Assembly (NCBI RefSeq): GCF_004799445.1
Contig: NZ_SSNA01000024.1
Location: forward strand, 1 to 42,170
Direction: 5' to 3'
From: Bradyrhizobium sp.
Lineage (GTDB): Bacteria > Pseudomonadota > Alphaproteobacteria > Rhizobiales > Xanthobacteraceae
DNA length: 42,170 nt
Shown here piece after piece: positions 24,390 to 31,985 of this stretch. The position numbers and the translations under genes are program-made. Positions within the stretch are counted from its first letter, which is position 1; each line of letters begins with the position of its first letter. Under the pieces are notes generated by a model. That model did not search any database. It saw only the letters and a program-made list of their open reading frames with translations, and had not been told where the DNA came from.

Positions 24390-25826
24390 TCACATATCGG
24401 CGTCGTCGTCCGGGCCAACGGAGGCGATGCGCAGCATGTTGGTGGTGCCGGGACTGCCGAGCGGCACGCCGGCAACGATGATGACGCGCCGGCCGGCCCG
24501 CGCAAAGCCGTCGCGGAAGGCAATGGAGCCGGCGCGGCTGACCATGTCGTCCAGATCCTGGGCGTCTTCCGCGACCACGCAGTGCACGCCCCAGACGGCG
24601 GACAGCTTGCGCCCGGTGGCGAGATTGGGCGTGATCGCCACGATCGGCGGCTTCGGCCGCTCGCGGGCGACCCGCAGCGCGGTCGATCCCGAACTGGTCC
24701 AGCAGATGATCGCGCTCAGATCGAGGGTTTCGGCGATCTGCCGCGCGGCATCGGCGATGGCATCGCCGACGGTCGGCTCCGGTTCGGCGCGCTGCGCGTT
24801 GAGCACGCCGCGATAATTCGGATCGCGCTCGACTTCCTCGCCGATGCGATTCATGGTCGAGACCGCTTCGACCGGAAACTTGCCGGCCGCCGATTCCGCC
24901 GACAGCATGATGGCGTCGGCGCCTTCGTAGACCGCGGTGGCGACGTCGGAGACCTCGGCGCGGGTCGGCACCGGCGACTGGATCATCGATTCCAGCATCT
25001 GGGTTGCGACCACCACCGGCTTGCCGGCGCGCCGCGCCAGCCGCGTCATCTGCTTTTGCAGGCTCGGCACCCGCTCCAGCGGCAGCTCGACGCCGAGATC
25101 GCCGCGCGCCACCATCAAGGCGTCGGAGGCCTCGAGGATTTCCGGGAGCCGGTCGATCGCCTGCGGCTTTTCGATCTTGGACATCACGGCGGCGCGGCCG
25201 CGGATCAGTTTCTTGGCCTCGAGGACATCCTCGGCGCGCTGCACGAACGACAGCGCGATCCAGTCGACCCCGGTCACCAGGGCGGCTTCAAGATCGGCGC
25301 GGTCCTTCGGTGTCATCGCCGATACCGGCAGATCGGTGTCGGGCAGGCTGACGCCCTTGCGATCCGACATCTTGCCGCCGATCACGACCCGGGTGACGGC
25401 GCGCTCGGGAGAGGTCTCCTCCGCGATCAGCCGCACCTTGCCGTCGTCGAGCAGCAGCGCATGGCCTGGCCGCAGTGCGGCAAGAATTTCCGGATGCGGA
25501 AGCTGGACGCGGCTGTTGTCGCCCGGTGCCTTGTCGGAATCCAGCACGAAGCTCTGGCCGTTATTGAGCTGCACCGCGCCTTCGGCGAACGCGCCCAGAC
25601 GCAGCTTGGGTCCCTGCAAATCGACCAGAATGCCGATCGGTCGGCCATAGCTGCCCTCGACATTGCGAATGGTCTTGACCAGCTCGCGCATCTTGTCGTG
25701 CGAGGTGTGGCTCATATTGATGCGGAAGACGTCGGCGCCCGCCTCGAACAGGCGCCTGATCATCGCGCTGTCGGATGATGCCGGGCCGAGCGTGGCCAGG
25801 ATCTTGATACGCCGCAGCCGCCTCAT
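24390..25826 (-). CDS. pyk: Pyruvate kinase
   Basis: Pyruvate kinase (478 residues) makes ATP and pyruvate from phosphoenolpyruvate and ADP. Motifs are intact: RRIKILATLGPASSD near the start, FRINMSHTSHDKM, LVDLQGPKLRLG, SKIEKPQAIDRLPEIL (catalytic Lys region), ALMVARGDLGVELP, and VVVATQMLESMIQSPVPTRAE. The C-terminal allosteric domain (about 345-470) is present. The frame extends upstream another 78 codons, but that part is Arg/Pro-rich shadow of the DUF1036 gene. The ATG at 25826 overlaps the DUF1036 stop as ATGA, so the two are translationally coupled. It converges on the exported hypothetical gene at 24356. Confidence 0.97.
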   Translation of the reverse strand: MRRLRRIKILATLGPASSDSAMIRRLFEAGADVFRINMSHTSHDKMRELVKTIRNVEGSYGRPIGILVDLQGPKLRLGAFAEGAVQLNNGQSFVLDSDKAPGDNSRVQLPHPEILAALRPGHALLLDDGKVRLIAEETSPERAVTRVVIGGKMSDRKGVSLPDTDLPVSAMTPKDRADLEAALVTGVDWIALSFVQRAEDVLEAKKLIRGRAAVMSKIEKPQAIDRLPEILEASDALMVARGDLGVELPLERVPSLQKQMTRLARRAGKPVVVATQMLESMIQSPVPTRAEVSDVATAVYEGADAIMLSAESAAGKFPVEAVSTMNRIGEEVERDPNYRGVLNAQRAEPEPTVGDAIADAARQIAETLDLSAIICWTSSGSTALRVARERPKPPIVAITPNLATGRKLSAVWGVHCVVAEDAQDLDDMVSRAGSIAFRDGFARAGRRVIIVAGVPLGSPGTTNMLRIASVGPDDDADM

Positions 25827-26422
25827 GGCTTGCTTCCGGGCGCCGCGGCGGGCGGCAGGCCTGGCCCGGGGGCTATTCCACCCGGCGAATTGGACAGGCC
25901 CGGAATGTTCCCGGCTCCGCCCGGGCCGATCGTGCCCGGAATACCCGGCACCCGCTGCGCGGGCTGTTCGTTGGACTCGGTGAGCTGCACGGTCCAGGCG
26001 CGCTGCTCGCCGGTGTCGACTTCGAAGAAGCCGGTCCGGTCGAACCCGCGCGCCAGGCAATTATCGGCGCCCTTGATGGTGAATTCCTTGTCGCGCGAGC
26101 ACATGAAGGCCTGTCCCGACCATTCGCCACCACGGTCGTAATCAAGGGCATAGATATAGTAGAACCGTGCGACCAGCGTGCCGCGCAGCAGGGTTTCGCA
26201 GCTTCGCGACGACACGTTCCACCAGCCTTCGGTGGTCCAGCCCTCGGCGTCCTTGTAGCCGAGCGCAATGCCGACCCGGCTCGAGGTGTTGTTGCAGAGA
26301 CGAAAGTCCGCCGCCGCCGAACTGTTCCACAGGCACGTCACTGCGAGCGCCAGCGCCGGGATCAATCCGGCGGGCCTACGCCCGGAGAATCGGTTGGGAT
26401 GATGAGAATCTTCTGGGTTCAT
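25823..26422 (-). CDS. DUF1036 exported protein
   Basis: A 199-residue DUF1036 protein. A signal peptide (PALALAVTCLWNSSAAA) precedes the family domain, which starts DFRLCNNTSSRVGIALGYKD and continues GWTTEGWWNVSSRSCETLL, YYIYALDYDRGGEW and FTIKGADNCLARGFDRTGFFEVDTGE. Four or more Cys in the mature part suggest disulfides. A Gly/Pro-rich tail (about 150-199) is low complexity. It is first in a pair with pyk, overlapping it by ATGA, so its translation sets up that of pyk. Function is unknown; the link to a glycolytic enzyme may be only transcriptional. Confidence 0.88.
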   Translation of the reverse strand: MNPEDSHHPNRFSGRRPAGLIPALALAVTCLWNSSAAADFRLCNNTSSRVGIALGYKDAEGWTTEGWWNVSSRSCETLLRGTLVARFYYIYALDYDRGGEWSGQAFMCSRDKEFTIKGADNCLARGFDRTGFFEVDTGEQRAWTVQLTESNEQPAQRVPGIPGTIGPGGAGNIPGLSNSPGGIAPGPGLPPAAAPGSKP

Positions 26423-26617
26423 TCCGCGAAGCTATATCAATTCATTGGCGATTTCGCGTGAGCGCACCGGGGCTGTCAACGCCCAAAGGGGCATTTCAGG
26501 CCATGAGGCTGGCCCGAATCCTGCCCGCAAAGGTTATGTTTGGGGCGCGATATGGAATAATCTGTGACGGTTCCCCACTTAATGCCGGCATTCCGCGCCA
26601 AATAGCGAGATCAGGTC

Positions 26618-26920
26618 ATGACGATTGACGACAAAACCAGAACGGAACTTGAAGCCGCCGTGTTTCGGCGCCTTGTCGAACATCTGCGCTCCCGGACCGA
26701 CGTCCAGAACATCGATCTGATGAATCTCGCGGGCTTCTGCCGCAACTGCCTGTCCAACTGGCTCAAGGAGGAGGCCGATGCCAAGGGTGCGGCCATGAGC
26801 AAGGATGAGAGCCGTGAGGCCGTCTATGGCATGCCCTACGAGACCTGGAAGTCGACCTATCAGGGAACGGCCAGCCCGGAACAGCTCGCGGCCATGAAAA
26901 AGGTCCATCCGGGGCACTGA
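26618..26920 (+). CDS. DUF1244 family protein
   Basis: A 100-residue soluble protein of the DUF1244 family. The conserved pattern is visible: AAVFRRLVEHLRSR...VQNIDLMNLAGFCRNCLSNW with the C-x-x-C pair CRNC, then EAVYGMPYETWK and a C-terminal KVHPGH. The CxxC and His residues suggest metal or redox chemistry, but this is not established. CAGG lies 6 bases before the ATG. It diverges from the DUF1036-pyk unit with 195 bp between them, in which I see no strong promoter or operator. A dispersed repeat follows its stop. Confidence 0.9.
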   Translation: MTIDDKTRTELEAAVFRRLVEHLRSRTDVQNIDLMNLAGFCRNCLSNWLKEEADAKGAAMSKDESREAVYGMPYETWKSTYQGTASPEQLAAMKKVHPGH

Positions 26921-26923
26921 CAC

Positions 26924-27032
26924 CGTCATTGCGAGCCAACGGGTCGCGCGGATGCGCGCCCGATGAGGCCCGCGAGGCGATTCATGGTGCTGAAGAATGG
27001 ATTGCTTCGCAGCTTTGCTGCTCGCAATGACG
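26924..27032. repeat. Intergenic repeat with CGTCATTGCGAGC ends
   Basis: The element begins CGTCATTGCGAGC (26924-26936) and ends with its exact complement GCTCGCAATGACG (27020-27032). Inside is GCGCGCCCGATGAGGC... and AATGGATTGCTTCGC. I recognise this type from memory as a family scattered between genes in Bradyrhizobium and relatives. It separates the DUF1244 gene from gapR. The palindromic ends resemble a small non-autonomous element. Confidence 0.65.
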
Positions 27033-27200
27033 ACGGGGGAACCAGGCAGGCTTTCTCCTGTGGGTGCGCTGTGGATGAGCGCGATGCTGCCTTGACGCAA
27101 GGCGCCGCACTCTTGAGGGTCTTTTTCAAGGATGCGGTGCGTGATGAAGCGTGCGGCGCTTCCTCCGCCTCAACCCTTCAAGTTCATTCAGGAGTACCCG

Positions 27201-27473
27201 ATGGCCACCACTGCCGCCGCCGTCAAGGAAGAACCCGCGACGAAATTTGCCAAAGACCAGCTCAAGGCCATCATCGAGCGCATCGAGCGGCTGGAAGAAG
27301 AAAAGAAGACCATCGCCGACGATATCCGCGACGTCTACGCCGAGGCCAAGGGCAACGGCTTCGACGTCAAGGCGCTGCGTACCATCGTGCGGATGCGCAA
27401 GCAGGACGCCAACGAGCGGGCGGAGGAGGAGACGATCCTCGAAACCTATATGCAGGCGCTGGGAATGCTGTAA
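27201..27473 (+). CDS. gapR: GapR/DUF2312 nucleoid-associated protein
   Basis: GapR (90 residues) is an alphaproteobacterial nucleoid protein that binds overtwisted DNA ahead of replication forks and transcribing polymerase. The DUF2312 pattern is clear: [49 protein letters not shown] followed by [14 protein letters not shown]. It is nearly all helical. The frame runs back to an upstream ATG at 27132, but AGGAG lies 8 bases before the ATG at 27201, and GapR proteins begin shortly before the coiled helix. In Caulobacter GapR is tied to cell-cycle control; the same is inferred here. It lies alone between two dispersed repeats. Confidence 0.93.
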   Translation: MATTAAAVKEEPATKFAKDQLKAIIERIERLEEEKKTIADDIRDVYAEAKGNGFDVKALRTIVRMRKQDANERAEEETILETYMQALGML

Positions 27474-27482
27474 GGCCGCCCC

Positions 27483-27601
27483 GTCGTCCCCGCGAAAGCA
27501 GGGACCCATTCATCGCTGTTAGCCATGATGGTGCGCGGAACGAGCCCCCGGCTTCATGGAGAGGCCTGGGGTTATGGGTCCTCGCGTTCGCGAGGACGAC
27601 A
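27483..27601. repeat. Intergenic repeat with GTCGTCC...GGACGAC ends
   Basis: GTCGTCCCCGCGAAAGCAGG with GACCCAT at the left end (27484-27509) is mirrored at the right by ATGGGTCCTCGCGTTCGCGAGGACGAC (27574-27600), an imperfect inverted repeat. From memory this is a second family of dispersed palindromic elements in Bradyrhizobium genomes. It lies between gapR and the convergent DUF882 gene and could also act as a bidirectional transcript end. Confidence 0.65.
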
Positions 27602-27653
27602 TTGAAATTGTGGAAATGAGAATTGCGGAGACGGTTGCGTGACCGCGGATCGC

Positions 27654-29240
27654 CTAGCGCAGCGATGCCGTCCGCAGCACGAAGGATTGGGTCGCCAGCG
27701 TGGCGGTGGCCGATCCGGTAAACCGGTCGCAGGTCAGGCCCATCTGCGGATCGTCCGAGAATCCCATCGCGATCACAGCCTGCGGCTTGACGAAATGCGC
27801 GCTGAGCAGGCTCATATCGGCATCGCCGAGCACGGTCGCGGACATCGACGTGCTGGCGCTTGGCGCCAGCATCATGACCCGCATCCAGGCATCGCTGGCC
27901 GGGGAGGCGGCGAGCCGCGTCGAGGTTGACACCGCGCCAGTCTGGCCCTGCGCGCCCTTGGCGACGACCAGATCGACGGCGGTATTGGCGGTTGAATTGC
28001 GGACTGGCCGGGCGCTGTGGGGAATCGGCGCGCTGGCCGCGACGATATTCGGTCGGTCAACCGGCGAGGTGGGGGCCGGCGCATAGGCCATCGCCTGGAG
28101 CGCGGAAACACTGGCAGTCGATTGTGGATCGGCCGTGGCGAGGGCCTGGCGGGCGTTGAGGGCGGCGACCTGCGCCGGCGTGGCCTGATTCGGTGTCGCC
28201 GGCGTATCACCCCAGAAGCCGCGGGCGTTGATGATGTCGGCCGGGGTTTGCGGTTTCGCCTCGGCCTTTTCGGCCGCGGCCGTCGGTTTCGGTTTTCCGG
28301 GCTGCACGACCTGCATGTCGGCGGAGGCGAGCTGGAAGGTCGAGGCCGCCGGCTTTGCGCGCGGCATCGGCACGGGGTCGGCGGCTTTGGCGGCCGCGAT
28401 GACCGGATCAGGCGCCGCTTTTTCCCGGGCAACGGGCGCGGCGGAGCCTTCATCCTCTTCGTCGTTCGATTTGCGCCCGAACAACCGTGCGAACAGGTTC
28501 GACTTGCTCACGGTCGCAGCATCATCGCCGTTGCCGCGCTTTTCGATATCGGCGCGGGCCAGTTCATATCCCTTCAGCGGATTGCCATCGGCGGGGATAT
28601 GCACGGTGCGTCCCTCCGGGAATACCCGGGCCAGCTGATCGTGGGTCATGCGCGGCCAGTGACGGATGCTGCCGGTATCGAGATGGACGAAAGGCGATCC
28701 CGAGGTCGGATAGAAACCGACGCCGCCGCGCTGCAGCCGAAGGCCTGCGAAACGAATCTGCTCGAGCGGAACGTCCGGAACGAAGAAGTCCATGGCGTGG
28801 CCGAGCATATGCTGGCTGAAGCGTGCCACCCCCGACGAACGGCGGCGAAGCATGGCGTTGGTGGCGGGGGAACGGTAGGACGAGATGATCTGGATCGGCT
28901 TCTTGCCGTCGACGTCGCGATAGACTTCCCAGAGGATGTCGAACAGGTGACGATCCATCGTGGTCTGTTCCTGGCTGCGCCAGTCGCGGAGGAAATGGTT
29001 GAGCTGCTTCAGCGCCTCTTCGTCATAACGGCCGTCACGCTTGAAGGTGACGGTGAGGTCTTCGTCGGAATGGGTGTGGTGGAACGAAAGGGTGCGGGTT
29101 TCGTTGAGCGCGGTCGCGTCGTGCACCGAGCCGGCTCCGGCGAGGAGCAACAAGGATGTCAGTCCGAATTGATATCCGGCCTTGGGCAGATGCAAAAGAT
29201 TGAATTGGCGTGCGAAACCAGCCAGCACGTATGAGCCCAC
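27654..29240 (-). CDS. DUF882/M15-type peptidoglycan peptidase-like protein
   Basis: A 528-residue exported protein. After a hydrophobic N-terminal segment (about 24-37) comes the DUF882/peptidase M15 domain (about 45-200). It contains RTLSFHHTHSDEDLTVTF, then IISSYRSPATNAMLR, SQHMLGHAMDF with probable zinc ligands H144 and D151, and FVHLDTG with H186. Such enzymes cut peptidoglycan cross-links or act on muropeptides. The C-terminal half is Ala/Pro-rich and low complexity, probably a flexible cell-wall segment. The start is a GTG at 29240 with no clear ribosome site, so the exact N-terminus is uncertain. A CtrA-like box and several TTAA motifs lie upstream. It follows the L,D-transpeptidase gene on the same strand. 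Confidence 0.87.
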   Translation of the reverse strand: MGSYVLAGFARQFNLLHLPKAGYQFGLTSLLLLAGAGSVHDATALNETRTLSFHHTHSDEDLTVTFKRDGRYDEEALKQLNHFLRDWRSQEQTTMDRHLFDILWEVYRDVDGKKPIQIISSYRSPATNAMLRRRSSGVARFSQHMLGHAMDFFVPDVPLEQIRFAGLRLQRGGVGFYPTSGSPFVHLDTGSIRHWPRMTHDQLARVFPEGRTVHIPADGNPLKGYELARADIEKRGNGDDAATVSKSNLFARLFGRKSNDEEDEGSAAPVAREKAAPDPVIAAAKAADPVPMPRAKPAASTFQLASADMQVVQPGKPKPTAAAEKAEAKPQTPADIINARGFWGDTPATPNQATPAQVAALNARQALATADPQSTASVSALQAMAYAPAPTSPVDRPNIVAASAPIPHSARPVRNSTANTAVDLVVAKGAQGQTGAVSTSTRLAASPASDAWMRVMMLAPSASTSMSATVLGDADMSLLSAHFVKPQAVIAMGFSDDPQMGLTCDRFTGSATATLATQSFVLRTASLR

Positions 29241-29412
29241 CCAAAGACGACCGATCGAAGAACCCTTTCGCTACCCCGTGTGGCGAAAGAGGGTAAATGC
29301 AGTCTTAACGCGGAAGGGTTAATCGAGATTTACGCCCTTCCCCCAAGTCGAACCTGCAGCTAACCCGTCGAGTGTGGCGAAAAGTAGCCCACTGGTTAAA
29401 TCCAAGTGGAGA

Positions 29413-29420
29413 ATGGTTAA
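29413..29420 (-). promoter_or_regulatory. CtrA-like TTAACCAT box (minus strand)
   Basis: On the minus strand the sequence reads TTAACCAT, about 170 bp before the DUF882 GTG. Further TTAA elements lie at 29305-29308, 29319-29322 and 29394-29397, so the intergenic region (29241-29494) is rich in half-sites. The direction suits the DUF882 gene. Binding is inferred. Confidence 0.45.
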
Positions 29421-29425
29421 CGTCG

Positions 29426-29460
29426 AAGGCCCCGTCCGGGCGGACGAGGCCTTTGATTTT
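29426..29460. terminator. Hairpin downstream of the L,D-transpeptidase gene
   Basis: A 12-bp stem (29426-29437 with 29442-29453, one C-A mismatch) with a GGGC loop lies 42 bp past the L,D-transpeptidase stop. A T-rich flank (TTTGATTTT) is on the plus-strand side, and a weaker TTCGACGTT on the minus side. It can end the transpeptidase transcript and block antisense read-through. Confidence 0.55.
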
Positions 29461-29494
29461 CCTCAAGAATCTAAACGCCTGCCGCGGCGGCCAG

Positions 29495-31618
29495 CTAACG
29501 GTCAAAGATCCGGCGCTGCTGCGGCCGGCGGCCCGGGGCTGCCGGGGGCGGAGTCGGCGCGCCAAACAGCCGCTCGAAGAACGAGGGGCCGCCTGACGAC
29601 CACGAATTGTCGCTGGCAATCCGGACGCCGTCGGGCACCGGATGAACGTAGTTCGGCTGGGAATGCGCGATCACATTCTCCAGGTCCCTGTTCCTGCCGG
29701 CGCGAAGCAGCGACAGCATGGTGGCGTCGCGGCCATAGACATCCTTGCGGAATTGCAGCGTGCCGGCGTCATCCACAAACGCGGTCTGATAGGTGATGTT
29801 AACCGGTATCGGCGTCGGGAATTTGAGATCGATCTCGCTTTGCCCGTACATGCTGCGGATCTTCTCCGGCGTGTAATGCCCGTTCGGATCGGTGATGTTG
29901 AGCAGGATCGTGGCATATTGATCCGGATTCTGCACCCGCATGCAGCCGTGGCTGAACGGGCGCTCTTCCCGGGCGAACAAGTTCTTGTCCGGCGTGTCGT
30001 GCTGATACACCAGGAATTTGTTCGGGAAATTGAAGCGGATGCGGCCGAGTGCGTTTCGTTCGCCGGGCGGCTGCGAAATATGGATGCTGCCGTCGCGGGC
30101 GCGGTCGAGCTTCAATCCCATGCGCTCCAGCACGGTCGGGTCCTGCTGCAGCGCCGGCAGATATTCGTTGTAGATGATCGACGGCGGCACGTTCCAGGTC
30201 GGATTGACCGTGATGAACTTCATCGTTTCCGTCAAAAGCGGCGTTGCATGGACGCCGGGCTGTCCGGTCACCACCTTCGTGGTCCAGACCTGCGCGCCAT
30301 GCTGCATCACCTTGAGGGTATAATCGGGGATGTTGAGAATGACATAGGCGTCGCCGATGGCGGGCGCGCCGAGGTCGCGCGGCAGCCAGCGCCACCGCTC
30401 CATGTTGACGATCACGGTATCGATCTGGCGGTCGCGCTTCGGACTGTTGATCGCCTTGATGGTGCGGTCATCCAGCACGCCGGTCGGCTTGAGTTCGGCG
30501 CCGGCCTGGAACTTGCGCACGGCTTCGGCAACCTTGGCGTCATAACGGGTGTTGTCGGCGTTTTCGGTGATGCCGAGCTTGGCGCGCAGTTGCGGGACGC
30601 GGTCATCTTCCATCTCGACCGCGGGCTGCTTGGTGCCGCGCGCCGGCGTGAATTTAAGCACCGGCCCGTCCGCGATCTGAACCACCGGCCCATCGCCGAG
30701 GCCGCGCAGTTCGGCAAGCTTCGCCTTCAATTCGCGATAGAGCTTCTGCGGCGGGTTGTAGCTGTCGAGCGCCGCGGAGGCATCCTTGGCGGTCGTGACA
30801 TTGGTGAGCACCTCGGTCGGATCGGTCGGATGCTCGGGATATTGAATGTCCGCCGAGACCTGCGACCAGTGCATCCGGCCGCTTTGCGCCTGGCGCGCGT
30901 AATCGAGCATGCTGGCGGTCAACTTCATGTCGGCTTCAGCAAGCGCATCCGGCGTGGTCGCGAGCGCGAAATCCGGCACCGCATAATCCGATGCATTCAG
31001 GCCCTCGGAGGCTGCGTCCTTCAGGCGCGCGATGACGCCCTTGCCGCTGTCGCTCAATTTGCCGGCCTGCGTCCACAGCGGCGCATATTCGCGCGCGGTG
31101 TAGAATTTCTCCACCGCCGCCCGCTCGGCCTTGCGATCGAAATAGCGCAGCGATTTTGCGCCCAGCATGTCACGCAGCTTGTCGGCAACCGGCTGATCCG
31201 CCGGCGCAACATTGCTCGCCGCCTTGACCGGATCGGGGGCCGTTGCGGCAGCCGCAGCCGGCGGCTGCGCGGGTGCGACGGTCGCGGCGTCGGCTTTGCT
31301 GGTATCGGTTTTGGTGGGCTCGGGGGCCGGAACGACGGCGACATCGGCCGGCTTTGTCTCCGGCGCGGCCTTCTCCGTCACCTTCGCCGCGTCGGGCGCC
31401 GGCGTGTCCAGCTTGAAGTCGTTGGCGGTTGGAGGCGGGACATTGGCGGGCTCGGGGCGGGGGACCGCCGCATCGATCGCGAGCTCGGCGGCGCTGTTGC
31501 GGACCTGGTCGCCCTGCGCCAGTGCCGAAGTCGCCGACACCGTGAGGAATGTCGCCGCGACGGCCATCAAGACGCGGTCATATCCGGCACGGTTCTTCCA
31601 ACAGTCACGCATCATCAC
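29495..31618 (-). CDS. YkuD-family L,D-transpeptidase, YcbB/LdtD-like
   Basis: A 707-residue periplasmic enzyme that makes 3-3 cross-links or attaches proteins to peptidoglycan. It has a signal peptide (AATFLTVSATSALA), an Ala/Pro-rich linker (about 40-150), a scaffold domain, a peptidoglycan-binding domain 1 segment (AEAVRKFQAGAELKPTGVLDDRTI), and a YkuD domain. The catalytic SHGCMRV has Cys559, with His in FVYQHDTPDK upstream. The size and domain order match the E. coli LdtD/YcbB group. GAGGGG lies 4 bases before the first of three consecutive ATGs. A minus-strand CTAACCAT (31655-31662) is one base from the CtrA-like box. It precedes the DUF882 peptidase gene. Confidence 0.9.
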   Translation of the reverse strand: MMMRDCWKNRAGYDRVLMAVAATFLTVSATSALAQGDQVRNSAAELAIDAAVPRPEPANVPPPTANDFKLDTPAPDAAKVTEKAAPETKPADVAVVPAPEPTKTDTSKADAATVAPAQPPAAAAATAPDPVKAASNVAPADQPVADKLRDMLGAKSLRYFDRKAERAAVEKFYTAREYAPLWTQAGKLSDSGKGVIARLKDAASEGLNASDYAVPDFALATTPDALAEADMKLTASMLDYARQAQSGRMHWSQVSADIQYPEHPTDPTEVLTNVTTAKDASAALDSYNPPQKLYRELKAKLAELRGLGDGPVVQIADGPVLKFTPARGTKQPAVEMEDDRVPQLRAKLGITENADNTRYDAKVAEAVRKFQAGAELKPTGVLDDRTIKAINSPKRDRQIDTVIVNMERWRWLPRDLGAPAIGDAYVILNIPDYTLKVMQHGAQVWTTKVVTGQPGVHATPLLTETMKFITVNPTWNVPPSIIYNEYLPALQQDPTVLERMGLKLDRARDGSIHISQPPGERNALGRIRFNFPNKFLVYQHDTPDKNLFAREERPFSHGCMRVQNPDQYATILLNITDPNGHYTPEKIRSMYGQSEIDLKFPTPIPVNITYQTAFVDDAGTLQFRKDVYGRDATMLSLLRAGRNRDLENVIAHSQPNYVHPVPDGVRIASDNSWSSGGPSFFERLFGAPTPPPAAPGRRPQQRRIFDR

Positions 31619-31985
31619 ACCCCTCGGGTGAACTGCCCCAGCCAGGAGCAGCCTATGGTTAGTCCGTTATAGTTCTCGCGAAAGCGCCGGCCTGATCGGT
31701 TCTGAAGCGCATTCAAGAATGTGCCCCAAATCTCCAAGTTTGGCACGCCTGCCGCAACGATTCATACGCAGACGATACACGCGCACCCCACATGCAGCCA
31801 GCGCCACGGGGGGAAACTCACGACAAACTGACCTCACTGCGTCTTTTTGCATCGAGCCTGCCGCTTTTGCCACGCGCGCCTGCCTTTGTCTGTCACCTCC
31901 GGGCAACGGTTCAAATCTTCCGGATCGGCCTTTTCCGGCCACATTCGCGATGCGGCGGCGGGGTGCCGAGACCTTGTACTAATCT
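31619..31985. other. Intergenic region between the transpeptidase and the response regulator
   Basis: This 367-bp stretch has no convincing gene on either strand. Near the transpeptidase gene, the minus strand has a TATAAC that could be a -10 (31671-31666), without a good -35, and a near-match CtrA-like box CTAACCAT (31662-31655). The rest shows no repeat or terminator that I can support. Confidence 0.6.

Noticed and set aside
25827..26060. N-terminal extension of pyruvate kinase
   Set aside because: The extra 78 codons are Arg-rich and overlap the DUF1036 gene in another frame; the family starts at RRIKILATLGP and the ATGA overlap marks the true start.
29642..31672. A 676-codon plus-strand open frame opposite the L,D-transpeptidase
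   Set aside because: Antisense shadow in high-GC DNA; its composition is Arg/Gly/His-rich, whereas the minus-strand frame has the SHGCMRV motif and a signal peptide.
31719..31982. Small plus-strand gene of 87 codons in the gap before the sigma-54 regulator
   Set aside because: No ribosome site, Arg/Pro/Thr-rich composition, and overlapping frames on both strands of the same quality; treated as noncoding.
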